From NCBI GenBank assembly GCA_016490735.1, contig JAEMWC010000100.1:415001-479000 (forward strand): DNA of 64,000 nucleotides, written 5' to 3'. The first letter of the stretch is position 1. Each line of letters starts with the position of its first letter. The translations under genes were made by a program, and so were the position numbers. The notes beneath the pieces are model-generated. The model saw nothing but the letters and a program-made list of their open reading frames with translations, made no database searches and was not told the origin of the DNA. Of the stretch, positions 42,830 through 55,106 are shown in pieces. The DNA comes from Pachyseris speciosa. Taxonomy: Eukaryota; Cnidaria; Anthozoa; Scleractinia; Pachyseridae.

Positions 42830-43605
42830 TACCAGCAATTCCCTCCAAATTTTTCAATGTTTGCACTATCCACAGAGCCAATCACAAACATTGTTGTATA
42901 TGTTAAAAAAACACTATCCAATAGTCGGTCTCTATAGAACAGAGCAACCTTGAGCAACAGGAAAGTCCGTGGAGGAATAGGTCGATTCAAACTAACACAA
43001 CATCGAGCGAGCGCGCGCGCAATATTTACACGGGAAGCGTACAGGTAAATTAGTTGGACTACTTTGGATTAAAGAAGCAGAACGCACAAGTTCAACAGTG
43101 TTTTAAACTTTTATTGATTAGTTTACCTTCAATAGTTGCATTTCATGATGAAATGGAGCAAACTGGATTACCGCTTCGTAACGACCGTTTGGCCGCCATG
43201 TTGAACAGGGGGAACCCTATTTATAGCGCGCCCGGCGCCCGCGTTTAAATTTGGTAACCAGGTCGCAGGAACATGGCAAATTAATGGCGGGCGAAAATTG
43301 TAGAGTTTTTGGACGCAAAAAATACCATTTTCCTTTCACGTATGACAATATCCTTTTTGGATATGTTGTACTCTACTAAGTGCACCACCAATTAATACGC
43401 GAATAAAAAAGGTAAATAAAAATTTGATCGAAGTGGCACTTTTAAAGACAACGTAGCTGTGGTGATTTGTAGGGAAAGATATTCTTTGATTGCACTCACG
43501 TGATAAGACGGCCATGTTGGTGCCTAAACAATACAAAAATGTAGCTCAAGGTTTGCATAATAATAGAGTCTAAACTCCCCGAAGACTGTTTCGCTATTGT
43601 TCTTT
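42830..43605. repeat. Segmental duplication, part a (matches 50930-51716)
   Basis: The 5' flank of the transposase-like gene, nearly identical in both copies. It includes GAGCGAGCGCGCGCGCAATA and TATTTATAGCGCGCCCGG. Copy 1 has lost about 25 bp before the second motif. Confidence 0.85.
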
Positions 43606-43747
43606 CCACCAACATGGCCGCCGTGACGTCAGGTGCAACCAAAGAATAGAGTAGATTCTCAATTCCGTTCCCGACTGAATAATTGATTGGTGATGGAAAC
43701 CGCCATTATTTTTACAAATTGTCTGTCAAATGCAAGACAACCTTGGG

Positions 43748-43880
43748 AAGTATGGGGTACTTCTGCATGTACCGGAGCATATAGGCACCGGAACATACTG
43801 TATTACTATTGTTTTTGGGGTTTTGTGATAGGCGTTTCTTTGGAGCTCCGGTACATACAGAAGCTGCCGAAGTATGCGAG
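43748..43880. repeat. Inverted repeat (TACTTCTGCATGTACCGGAG)
   Basis: The left arm TACTTCTGCATGTACCGGAG faces GCTCCGGTACATACAGAAG about 90 bp on. Confidence 0.6.
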
Positions 43881-43956
43881 GGATCATCTAACATTTGATT
43901 GACGTGTCTACCTCTCTCGATCAATCCGTTTTTCCAGCACACTGGTACGCGGACTA

Positions 43957-44092
43957 TTCAAAAACCCAGGGTTTTCGGGCAGGCGGTATTTCAAATGACT
44001 CCTCCCCATTCTCCTCGCGGCTTCGCCTCTCGCTTTTAGCGGCTGTTTACCCCACGCGCCTACAATACCGCCAGCTACGCAGGCTAAATATC
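43957..44092. mobile_element. Small TIR element (GGCGGTATT family), copy 2
   Basis: GGCGGTATTTCAAATGACTC at the left and CAATACCGCCAGCTACGCAG at the right, in inverted orientation to the copy at 30095. Confidence 0.5.
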
Positions 44093-44837
44093 CCAACGAC
44101 GATCGAACATGGCCGTGAAACTGACACGAAATGAACAGGACTATTGTCATGGAAACATTTGATTGGCGCCCACCAAAACTTTTGAACTTTTGAAAAAATC
44201 ATTGGAGGGCGCGTGTGACCGGTTTACAAACGCTGTTAAGTTTTGCTGTTGTAAATACACTAATTTCGATACATTAAAATTTAGCTGAAACAATAGACCT
44301 CGGCACAAGGCTCCGGGGAATAAACCGCCCCACAAACTCTGTTGTTATTCACCGGAGCCTCGAGCTGAGGTGTATTGTCTTAAGCTGAATTTTAATATAT
44401 CGACCTTTAGACTTACCAAAGTGTATTAAAGTGCGAGATGAGTAACCATAAAACATCTTGTTTTTGTTTGGACATCATTCCCCCCCCCCCTCCCCTCGGT
44501 TGGCTTGTAAGGGGAAAGAAGATGAAACGGGGCTATATTCCTCGTCCTAAACTCCTCTATCTGAAACTGGGACTCGCATAACGCTTGTTACTGTATGTAT
44601 ATCTCAACATTATCATGTATACCTTGACAGTCGTAAATCTGTAAACTTTACAGTACAAATAAACGTTGTTGTTGGCCAGTTTTGAAGATAAATCGACCCA
44701 CATGGGTAAAATACAAAAAATAAAATATTTTCTTCGTACCGAGAATCCAAGGGTTAATGCGCACGGTTCTTTAGAAGACCACTTTTTAGTGATAAGGATC
44801 CCGTGGTTAAATTAAGTTGTTATTATTATCATTATTA

Positions 44838-44900
44838 CAGTCGAACCTCGATTATGTGGACTTCTCAATTATCCGGACCCATTTTTTTCATGAATATTAA
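44838..44900. mobile_element. Terminus of a pogo/Tigger-like element
   Basis: TACAGTCGAACCTCGATTAT followed by TTATCCGGACCC is the form of a Tc1/mariner-pogo end with a TA target. The other end was not found. Confidence 0.45.
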
Positions 44901-45045
44901 TAAGGTACGATGAAGATTCCTAAAACGCTATTCTTTTGAATTCGTTTCAAAGTGCGTTTAAAACGGCTTGGTTTTCCTTTTAAACATCGCCGGAATTTCT
45001 AAGTGCTGGCACACGTAAATACAATGCAATTACTATACAATTATT

Positions 45046-45128
45046 ATTATTATTATTACTACTACTACCACCTACCACTACGACCACCACCACCACCACC
45101 AACACCACCGCCACTGCCACTGCCACTG

Positions 45129-45181
<53 letters not shown>

Positions 45182-45221
45182 GCTACTACTGCTACTACTA
45201 CTGCTACTACTGCTACTACTG

Positions 45222-45289
<68 letters not shown>

Positions 45290-45302
45290 GCTACTACTAC
45301 TG

Positions 45303-45361
<59 letters not shown>

Positions 45362-45368
45362 GCTGCTG

Positions 45369-45400
<32 letters not shown>

Positions 45401-45449
45401 GCTACTACTACTACTACTACTGCTACTACTACTACTACTACTACTACTA
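45046..45449. repeat. Long (TAC)n microsatellite, about 400 bp
   Basis: Nearly pure TAC/CTA triplets with scattered TGC and CCA variants. The poly-Leu, poly-Val and poly-Ser open frames across it are artefacts. Confidence 0.97.
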
Positions 45450-45716
45450 TAGTTGACATAGTTTTCGTTCAGTTCCCCTGGGACTGGGACTAGAAGGAAT
45501 AACAATCCCCCATTTTAGTCGGCACGTGTTGAGGGTGTAAGGTTCATTAGTTGGTTTCTTGTCATCCCAGTTAGACAGTTGATTTCTACAAAATAAACAA
45601 AAAAACGAATGACACTCGTTTGAAAAGTAAATCTCTACTGATCCGTCGAATTATCTTGTTTATCCTGTTAGGCCTCGTTTTGATGCCCAGCTTATGTCCG
45701 TGCTTCAGCCAGTTGT

Positions 45717-46879
45717 TTAAAGGAGCTTTGGATTTTGAAAAGTTAAGCCTCAATTTTTCAAAAAGGTCATTTGTAATCGGGTTCACTATCCTTCATCATC
45801 CTCGTCATATATGCATTTATTCTTGTCTCTTTGGTGCTTATTACTCGGGCTTCGAAGAGCGCCCGAGGTTTAAAATGTCGTCCGTTCTTCTTTTCATTCT
45901 TTGTCGAGTTTCATCCACAAAGCTCACTTCCGGCGTTTCTGCGCAAGCGCTAACTATTTTTAACAACTCACGTATCGGAAAACGTCGATTCACCTTGTGG
46001 ACTGCCGTGTTTCCCCGTGTCCGCTCCATTGAGATGTCCATTTTGTTGAATAACTCAAGTACGGGATATCACACACCCCTGAGACTTTGACAGGTAGTTT
46101 ATTTACTATTTTCCCACAATATGTCAATTTCTGGACATTAGTTTTTGAATGATAAGCAATTAGTTTTTACTTGCGTGACTTGAAGGTTCCTTTCAATTAT
46201 GTTTCTGGCTGGATTTACGTATTTGTAGACAGTTTCACTCCGCTGATTATTTTTCTCCTCACATTTCACCGAGACTCTATTAACGTTTATGCGAAAAAAT
46301 CCTACATCGTTCGATAAGCGTTTTCTTTCTCAAACAATTATCCATCGAAGCGAAAACAAGTGTGCTTAGTTTTTTTTGGAATCAATGCACTATTTTTATC
46401 CTATTGCACTACGAGGAAACTCTGTGGACTAGAGGTTACTGTTTCTGCCTCTGACGCAGTTGGCCCGAGCTCGATATATCGCATATTGCGGTTAATTTCT
46501 TTTTTTTTTTTTTTTTTTCGTTTCTCTTTTTCTTCTTCCTTTAGAAATATTTTTACAAGTGTAATAATTATTGTTCTCAATGGTTGAGCTGTAAAGTAAT
46601 TTTGTAATTTTAGAGGGATATACGTTGATAGAAGTCTAAAGAAATAGACTCCAACACAAGCTAAGCACAATGCGTCCGATGTAAGAAAGACAGACTTCTC
46701 TCTGTTCTTTTGTTTACCGCTAAATTAGGGATACAATACTGTTTTTTGCAAGCCCGAGTTTAGGCTAATTGTAGCCTCTTGTCTTCTCTGACAAATTGTT
46801 ATTTCACTGTTTCTCACAATTAAATGCATTTTTTATGTCTCTCATAATGACCCAAAATATCGTGACCGAGCTCCTTTAA
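45717..46879. mobile_element. TTAA MITE (4021 family), split by another element
   Basis: TTAAAGGAGCTTTGG at the left and GAGCTCCTTTAAG at the right. The bases match the 4021 element up to TTTGGTGCTTA (45840) and resume at about 46785. An ACTCGGGCTT element fills the gap. Confidence 0.75.
45841..46780. mobile_element. Second copy of the ACTCGGGCTT element
   Basis: A shorter relative (about 0.94 kb) of 32993-34402, nested in the TTAA MITE. It includes the decayed tRNA-like box and a run of about 20 T near 46499-46518. Confidence 0.75.
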
Positions 46880-48800
46880 GTAAAAAACTTGCGCTTTCAA
46901 ATTTCCCGTGAGTTTGCTGTTCTAACTTTTTTTGTCGCTGGGTGCGGCGCTACTCAGCGGCTAAAAATGTGCTTACCAGTCAAATTCTCTAAATACGAAT
47001 CAGTCTTACCTTTTCTGAAGGCGTTCGAATGACGTGCTAAAATGCAAACTGCTAGGATTTCACTTTTGAATTCTAGACGTCGTTGAAGCAAGTAAACTCA
47101 GTGTATGCACCAGAGAGTCGAGGTAAGGTCACAAAAAATGACAGAACTTAATTCTTGTGATGTCCTTGTGTCAGCTGATGAATGTTGTGGGCGAACGATG
47201 AAAATCGAATCAAACTACAAATGATTTCTTCATGATCAAAATTGAGTTCATCTACAAACATTTCTTGGGCTCCCGTTGCCGACCGACTCGTTACCTGGTT
47301 TACAATCTGACCAGAGGCTAAGAAAGAAGCCATAAATTGGTCGATTACAGAAAACGAATAAAGCATATATCATAATGTCAGTCACGGCCAACACAAATAA
47401 TATATAAGCTTAAGTCTTAATTAGTTGAATAACTGCAAAGTCCGTGAACGAAGATCCTGCTTGCTTGTACGTTGCTTGTACAGGAGATCTAATCAACCAA
47501 ACTTGAACAATAGACGATTAGAGGTTCAAGGTTGATACAACGTAATATATTTGAGAACAATATTTCGCTGTTACTAAATTCTAATAACGAAATTACAATA
47601 TTATATCATGGAGGATTTTGCAATACGTAGGAGGGGCGGAAATGACGTTTACACGATGCTGCAAATAAAAAACAATCGAACAAAATAAATAGAATAAAAT
47701 AATGCAAGATTAATTACTGACTGTCGCAGTACTGGACAGCTATGTCGTCAATATGAAAGTCGTAAAACGAACCCCATTCGGAACGGAAAGAGAGAACGCG
47801 CTTATAGCTTTACTTTCTTCAATTCTTTGCCCTTGAGAGTAAGACGCTGTTTATAATTCGGTTATTATTAATGGTTCCAGCCAAGCAAAAGTAGACAACC
47901 GCATTTTTAGAATTACAGGGGGAGTCCCAGATTTATGAACTTTCGTATGTGTAAGACGACTGCTTCGGAGGAGAAAATGTGTTCAAATTACTTGCGTTTT
48001 CTCGTGAGTCCACAGCAAATTTTGACCACTGTGATGACGAATATCGTTGTCGATAAGAGTATAGACAACGCTAAACCACATTCGATTTGTTTTTTACCAC
48101 AATATCAGCGTCAAAGAAAATGTTAATTTCAGAGCGCGCGCTGAAAAAGGCATTGCGCGACACGTTGACGCAAGCAGCGTTGTGTAGACTCTTATCGACA
48201 ACGGTAAATTAGCTAATCAGATTGCGAGATTACTAGCAATTGTGGTAAAAAAAATGTGTTGAAAACTTCAAACAGAATGTCCTCGCCAGCACAGTTTAGC
48301 TATATAGCTATTTTGACTGAATCGTCTTACTTTTTGCTGCCCGAAGCAGTTAAGTACATCTCATATTGCTGTTTAAATCTTCTCCAATTTTCTGACGTAT
48401 TTCCATCGAAACTCAAAGCACTAGGTTTGTGAAAGCTATCCATGTTTTAAATCCCACTGCTAACACCATGTCAGGATTTCAAATCTGACGAGGCCTTCCA
48501 GAGTATGCTTTCGAAGTCACACAACGTTCTAACGTGACAGCGACTATTTGAATGAATAACATCTTCAGCTAGCCTCCTTCGCAGACGTCTTTGGGCTCGT
48601 CACGCGTTCGTGGGCAAGGAACGCGTGACGAGCCCAAAGACGTCTGCGAAGGAGGCTAATGTTCAGCTCGTTTAAGACAAACTTGATAGTTTGTATATCT
48701 AGTACTTTGTATCGAATGAAACCTTTAAAAGGTCCTGAATTTTCAGTGATCGAATTCCCTTATTTACAAGCATTTGACCCAGAAAAAATAGCCCAACAGA
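46781..48800. repeat. Segmental duplication, part b (matches 51790-55795 with insertions)
   Basis: Near-identical to 51790-53268, 54205-54613 and 55650-55795. The second copy has gained or kept two extra blocks. A conserved - strand frame (47148-47366, with VIDQFMASFLASGQIVNQ) occurs in both copies, but it meets a GTAACG donor-like site and its function is unknown. Confidence 0.8.
48573..48660. repeat. Perfect 40-bp-arm hairpin MITE
   Basis: TAGCCTCCTTCGCAGACGTC mirrored exactly by GACGTCTGCGAAGGAGGCTA, with GTGGGCAAG at the tip. A copy with one base change is at 54522-54610. Confidence 0.9.
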
Positions 48801-48803
48801 GTG

Positions 48804-48932
48804 GTGAGGTACCCCACCTCACACGTGAACGCTATCGAGAAAAAAAGAGAGATTGTACGGAGAGAATGGTAACCCCACCTAGGTGGGGGACCTCACATGC
48901 CAGGGGTCCCCCACCTCCATGTGAACAGGCCC
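48804..48932. mobile_element. Right half of the TTA-flanked MITE
   Basis: Matches 28734-28862 including GGGCCTGTT on the other strand. The left half is missing. The flank that follows (to about 49900) matches 28863-29818, so MITE half and flank were copied together. Confidence 0.8.
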
Positions 48933-49306
48933 TTAGCCTGTCTCGTATGCAACCACGTTTGCAACTCGGGTTATCTTATAGCAAGGCGAATGACAAGAAT
49001 TTCTTCGGCTAAAATAATCTGCATCCATAAAAAGCTAATAAAAAGTCGGCTCCACACAACGCGACTCATTTCAGAGGCCAACTTTTTCAGCTCCCTGATA
49101 TCTTTCGTTTATTTGACTTTCTCTTCGGCGGATCGCTTACGGCTCCCGCTGTGTTTTCGTACAATCGAAAAGCCGCCTTCTTCTAACATTTTGCTCACAA
49201 AAAGTGTCTCTGCTATATGATTCAAAGACAGACCACGTTGTCTATACATTAACCCTCCATCTTCAGATCTAACGAAATTGGAAATGATTTTGTCATAATA
49301 GGGAGT

Positions 49307-49808
49307 TTAAAGGCTCGTTTAAACGGTTTCAACATTTGACCAACATTCATTCAACAAAATTTGAACGAATGTTGGGCAAACGTATGAAGCAAAAACAAAG
49401 TTGTGTGGAGGCCGTTCAAACGGTTCCAACATTGCGCCAACAAAGGAAGCAACACTGAGAGAAATTCGATTGGGAGGAACTAAGAACTAGAAATCAGACT
49501 CTCCCGTCCAGATTTTGCGGCCTGATGAGCATAAGATGAGCATGCGTGTGCCCTACAATTGTTGAACGGAGTGTTCAAACGGCTTCAACACCATTCAACA
49601 TTTTCGAGAACAAAGGTAAAGTTGAATCGATGTTGAAAGAAAGCTTAAACCGATTTAAATTTGATTCAACACGCTCTCAACAAGCTTTCAACATTTTTTA
49701 CGCTTTCAACAATGTTGGATGACCTGTTCAAACGCACCCGACATTTCGTTCAACAATGTGTTGAACGCATGTTGAAGCAAATGTTGAAGCCCTTTAAACG
49801 GGCCTTAA
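49307..49808. mobile_element. Duplicate of the nested TTAA MITE
   Basis: About 97 percent like 29239-29728 by eye, with a short extra AAGCAAATGTTG near the right end. Confidence 0.8.
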
Positions 49809-49899
49809 GAAACGAGGACGCGGACGTCAACGAGAACGTCACAAAACAATAGGTTTAATGATCAAAAACAATAGCTCTGCACGTGCGTTTTACACTTTG

Positions 49900-50425
49900 G
49901 TCAGTGATGAATTCACAACTAGACGGCCAAAATTATTGTGCGATCTCTAACTGTTCATCACTGAGTTCTATATACTTGTGGAATTTAAGTCGTTTCGCGT
50001 GTAATAATTGCGATTTAGGTTAAGAGGAGCTGAGCGAGTTCATAGAAGAAGCCAACATGGATTTAACTAAATAAATCGCTCGCGTACACTACACTTTAAT
50101 CGTCACATCTAAAAAACGTTACTCCCCACCTCGTTTTTCGTCTCTTCTCTTGCCCTTGCTAAAATAATATCAAATACAGCAAAAGCAAATAAACACGTGA
50201 GATGATATTAACAAAAGAAATTATAACTGAATGATAAAATAATGCGTCCCTTCCGCTTGCTTTCGTCCATGGCGACAGCCGTGAAGGAGACTACATGTCT
50301 GGAAATCACTTTCCATGGCGGGAAATCACTTTCAGTAGGGCCTAAGCTCCAATATATCACAGTATGTCACCTTCTCTCCAATGTTCATTGTAATATACTT
50401 TTTGTTTATTACTCTTTTCCCATCC
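49900..50425. other. No gene recognised
   Basis: Unique-looking sequence between two duplicated blocks; no exon or TIR that I can support. Confidence 0.3.
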
Positions 50426-50510
50426 GTGATCCGATCCGATCCGTGATCCGATCCGTGATCCGATCCGATCCGATCCGATCCGTGATCCGATCCGATCCGA
50501 TACGATCCAG
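50426..50510. repeat. (GATCC)n pentamer microsatellite
   Basis: Alternating GATCC and GTGATCC units. It abuts, and is read through by, the truncated transposase exon. Confidence 0.9.
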
Positions 50511-50519
50511 ATTTTGTCG

Positions 50520-50884
50520 ACGCCGCACTGAAAATCCCGTCTGTGCACTTGCCTTTCAGCATAAAGCTGGAATATTGAATCTGTCGCATTCGCCTGAACT
50601 GCTACTGCTTGCATTTCCTTGGGTTTTTCTGGGTTTTTGCCTTCGTAGCGATCCATTAAGGTTCGCAAAAAATCGGCGTTGGTACGACCGGGTGGAAGCT
50701 TAGCCATATGGCGAAGTCGAACAAATCTCTCGTTTGTCGCTCTCATCTCTTCCTCTTCGCCGAAATTAAATTGAAAATTTAAACTGAATTGTGACTTACG
50801 CGGTTTCTCTTTTCTTTTTGCGTTATATATTTTCTGCTGATCGAATTTAGCTTTCTTCGCCGAAGGTTCGCCTGACCCCAACAT
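50520..50884 (-). pseudogene. Truncated first exon of the transposase-like gene, copy A
   Basis: Starts at ATG 50884-50882 (MLGSGEPSAKK) and runs without the foldback insertion to RQVHRRDFQC, about 120 codons. It then breaks into the (GATCC)n tract at a GTCGACAAA shared with the intact copy. This copy serves as the empty-site control for the 39417-41882 insertion. Exons 2-9 are absent nearby. Confidence 0.75.
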
Positions 50885-50929
50885 TTTTACAGAAGCACGA
50901 TTCCCGTGTTTACGTTTGTTTACCAGCAA

Positions 50930-51716
50930 TTCCCTCCAAATTTTTCAATTTTTGCGCTATCCACAGAGCCAATCACAAACATTGTTATATATGTTAAAAA
51001 ACACTATCCAATAGTCGGTCTCTATAGAACAGAGCAACCTTGAGCAACAGGAAAGTCCGTGGAGGAATAGGTCGATTCAAACTAACACAACATCGAGCGA
51101 GCGCGCGCGCAATATTTACACGGGAAGCGTACAGGTAAATTAGTTGGACTACTTTGGATTAAAGAAGCAGAACGCACAAGTTCAACAGTGTTTTAAACTT
51201 TTATTGATTAGTTTACCTTCAATAGTTGCATTTCATGATGAAATGGAGCAAACTGGATTACCGCTTCGTAACGACCGTTTGGCCGCCATGTTGGAATCCT
51301 CTTTGATCAAATTAATTGAACAGGGGGGGACCCTATTTATAGCGCGCCCGGCGCCCGCGTTTTAAATTTGGTAACCAGGTCGCAGGAACATGGCAAATTA
51401 ATGGCGGACGAAAATTGTAGAGTTTTTGGACGCACAAAATACCATTTTCCTTTCACGTATGACAATATCCTTTTTGGATATGTTGTACTCTACTAAGTGC
51501 ACCACCAATTAATACGCGAATAAAAAAGGTAAATAAAAATTTGATCGAAGTGGCACTTTTAAAGACAACGTAGCTGTGGTGATTTATAGGGAAAGGTATT
51601 CTTTGATTGCACTCACGTGATAAGTCGGCCATGTTGGTGCCTAAACAATACAAAAATGTAGCTCAAGGTTTGCATAATAATAGAGTCTAAATTCCCCAAA
51701 GACTGTTTCGCTATTG
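50930..51716. repeat. Segmental duplication, part a, second copy
   Basis: Matches 42830-43605. It lacks the MULE-like insert and keeps the TTGATCAAATTAATTGAACA stretch lost in copy 1. Confidence 0.85.
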
Positions 51717-51789
51717 TTCTTTTGTTTCGCTATTCTTCTTTTGTTTATTTGTACTGTTTTTTGCAAGCCCGAGTTTAGGCTAATTGTAG

Positions 51790-53268
51790 CCTCTTGTCTT
51801 CTCTGACAAATTGTTATTTCACTGTTCCTCACAATTTTAATGCATTTTTTATGTCTCTCATAATGACCCAAAATATCGTGACCGAGCTCCTTTAAGTAAA
51901 AAACTTGCGCTTTCAAATTCCCCGTGAGTTTGCTGTTCTAACTATATTTGTCGCTGGGTGCGGCGCTACTCAGCGGCTAAAAATGTGCTTACCAGTCAAA
52001 TTCTCTAAATACGAATCAGTCTTACCTTTTCTGAAGGCGTTCGAATGACGTGCTAAAATGCAAACTGCTAGGATTTCACTTTTGAATTCTAGACGTCGTT
52101 GAAGCAAGTGAACTCAGTGTATGCACCAGAGAGTCGAGGTAAGGTCACAAAAAATGACAGAACTTAATTCTTGTGATGTCCTTGTGTCAGCTGATGAATG
52201 TTGTGGGCGAACGATGAAAATCGAATCAAACTACAAATGATTTCTTCATGATAAAAATTGAGTTCATCTACAAACATTTCTTGGGCTCCCGTTGCCGACC
52301 GACTCGTTACCTGGTTTACAATCTGACCAGAGGCTAAGAAAGAAGCCATAAATTGATCGATTACAGAAAGCGAATAAAGCATATATCATAATGTCAGTCA
52401 CGGCCAACACAAATAATATATAAGCTTAAGTCTTAATTAGTTGAATAACTGCAAATTCCGTGAACGAAGATCCTGTTTGCTTGTACGTTGCTTGTACAGG
52501 AGATCAGTAATCAACCAAACTTGAACAATAGACGATTAGAGGTTCAAGGTTGATACAACGTAATATATTTGAGAACAATATTTCGCTGTTACTAAATTCT
52601 AATAACGAAATTACAATATTATATCATGGAGGATTTTGCAATACGTAGGAGGGGCGGAAATGACGTTTACACGATGCTGCAAATAAAAAACAATCGAACA
52701 AAATAAATAGAATAAAATAATGCAAGATTAATTACTGACTGTCGCAGTACTGGACAGCTATGTCGTCAATATGAAAGTCGTAAAACGAACCCCATTCGGA
52801 ACGGAAAGAGAGAACGCGCTTATAGCTTTACTTTCTTCAATTCTTTGCCCTTGAGAGTAAGACGCTGTTTATAATTCGGTTATTATTAATGGTTCCAGCC
52901 AAGCAAAAGTAGACAACCGCATTTTTAGAATTACAGGGGGAGTCCCAGATTTATGAACTTTCGTATGTGTAAGACGACTGCTTCGGAGGAGAAAATGTGT
53001 TCAAATTACTTGCGTTTTCTCGTGAGTCCACAGCAAATTTTGACCACTGTGATGACGAATATCGTTGTCGATAAGAGTATAGACAACGCTAAACCACATT
53101 CGATTTGTTTTTTACCACAATATCAGCGTCAAAGAAAATGTTAATTTCAGAGCGCGCGCTGAAAAAGGCATTGCGCGACACGTTGACGCGAGCAGCGTTG
53201 TGTAGACTCTTATCGACAACGGTAAATTAGCTAATCAGATTGCGAGATTACTAGCAATTGTGGTAAAA
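51790..53268. repeat. Segmental duplication, part b, second copy
   Basis: Matches 46781-48247 at very high identity, including the - strand frame at 52164-52382 and the + frame at 52953-53144. Confidence 0.85.
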
Positions 53269-54204
53269 AAGAGTCTAGACAACGCTGCTCGCGTCAACGT
53301 CTCGCGCAATGCCTTTTTTCAGCTCGCGCTCTGAAATCAACATTTTCTTTGACGCTGATATTGCGGTAAAAAACAAATCGAATGTTTGTTAGCGTTGTCT
53401 ACACTCTTATCGACAACGATATTCGTCATCACGGAGGTCAAAATTTGCTGTGGACTCACTCGGCTGCGCCTCGTGAATCCACAACATTTTGACCACTGTG
53501 ATGACGAATATCGCTGTTGATAAGAGTATAGACAACGCTAAACCACATTCGATTTGTTAAAATGACCGCGCGCTCCACGCAGTCACAGTCCTGTCTCGGC
53601 TTCTATCGAGTAGGACATTTTCGAAGTCCAACGTACATGGATTTTGTTTAGTTTTCGGATATCTTTCAACATTTTAAGATAGAGTGAAAGTAAAATCACT
53701 TAAATCCACTTCAACATTTGAAGAAAGTAGCGTATAACTTTGTCAAATTTTTGTTTTCCCTAAAAATTTCGCTATATTCGCAAAGATTATGCTTCAAAAT
53801 TTGGGAACCTGGGGTCGAAAATTAAAATTTGAAGCAGATGTCACCCAATTTTTTGCATTTGATTAGGAGGGTTATAAGAAATCTTAAAAATTCGTTTACG
53901 GTCGTAGAGAGATGAGTCTGTTCTTTATACTTCATAAATAATCTCAGTACAAATGTCTTTCAAAAGACATTTTCGCTCTTAAAATCCGCCTCTTTGTAGC
54001 GGCGTTACAGCGGTTCAAAGTCGGTGCATACATCACTTACTGTAATTTTAGCCTTGTTTGTCCCCCAGTCAAGATGGTGTCATTAACCGTGAAAAGGTCC
54101 ACTGATGTCTCTCGAAGACGACGTTCTTCCTGGGGTTGCAGTACCGCTCAAATTATTCAAGAACTTTGTCCAGCTTCTTCTCCGGTCACCTTCGGGAACT
54201 GAAA
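53269..54204. repeat. Block present only in the second duplicate, with inverted copies
   Basis: The first 200 bp are an inverted copy of 53000-53215 (GATAAGAGTATAGACAACGC and relatives). A third, direct copy follows near 53460-53560. From 53580 to 54204 I see no gene or repeat ends. Confidence 0.6.
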
Positions 54205-54721
54205 TGTGTTGAAAACTTCAAACAGAATGTCCTCGCCAGCACAGTTTAGCTATGTAGCTATTTTGACTGAATCGTCTTACTTTTTGCTGCCCGAAGCAGT
54301 TAAGTACATCTCATATTGCTGTTTAAATCTTCTCCAATTTTCTGACGTATTTCCATCGAAACTCAAAGCACTAGGTTTGTGAAAGCTATCCATGTTTTAA
54401 ATCCCACTGCTAACACCATGTCAGGATTTCAAATCTGACGAGGCCTTCCAGAGTATGCTTTCGAAGTCACACAACGTTCTAACGTGACAGCGACTATTTG
54501 AATGAATAACATCTTCAGCTAGCCTCCTTCGCAGACGTCTTTGGGCTCGTCACGCGTTCGTGGGCAAGGAACGCGTGACGAGCCCAAAGACGTCTACGAA
54601 GGAGGCTAATGTTCAGGATACTTCACAAATTAATGTGATCAAGTAAGCTGAAGCCACTCAAAAGGCACTAAGGCCACATGGTAGCGGGCATTACCCCTTA
54701 AATCTACCAAAGCAAAGATTG

Positions 54722-54805
54722 AGCCCAAGCATTAGCAGCCATGGACAGCTGTTTCGGCCTTGTTAGGCCTCATCAGCATGGCATAGCTAATGCTCAGGCT
54801 CAAGT
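54722..54805 (-). ncRNA. Type I hammerhead ribozyme motif, copy 1
   Basis: On the - strand: CTGATGA, stem II GGCC-TAACAA-GGCC, GAAA, CAGCTG, then TC before CATGG. Stem I is long: GAGCCTGAGCATTAGC pairs with GCTAATGCTTGGGCTC. All core bases are present; predicted cleavage is between 54744 and 54743. Stem III is the self-complementary CAGCTG, so an efficient fold probably needs a dimer. Confidence 0.8.
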
Positions 54806-55024
54806 ACCCACATATCAATAAAACAAGCAACGAAAACGTAAAGCTTGTGGGATGTGGCTGGAGTGACAAGGATACTTCACAAATTAATGTGATCAAGTAA
54901 GCTGAAGCCACTCAAAAGGCACTAAGGCCACATGGTAGCGGGCATTACCCCTTAAATCTACCAAAGCAAAGATTGAGCCCAATAAAACAAGCAATGAAAA
55001 CGTAAAGCTTATGTGGGTACTTGA

Positions 55025-55106
55025 GCCTGAGCATTAGCTATGCCATGCTGATGAGGCCTAACAAGGCCGAAACAGCTGTCCATGGCTGCTAATGCTTGGG
55101 CTCAAT
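55025..55106 (+). ncRNA. Type I hammerhead ribozyme motif, copy 2
   Basis: CTGATGAG from 55048, the GGCC/GGCC stem, GAAAC and CAGCTGTC; predicted cleavage after C55080. The flanks GCATTAGC and GCTAATGC form stem I. Confidence 0.82.

Noticed and set aside
44980..45505. Three long open frames (poly-Leu, poly-Val, poly-Ser, about 146-159 codons)
   Set aside because: They are translations of the (TAC)n microsatellite in different frames.
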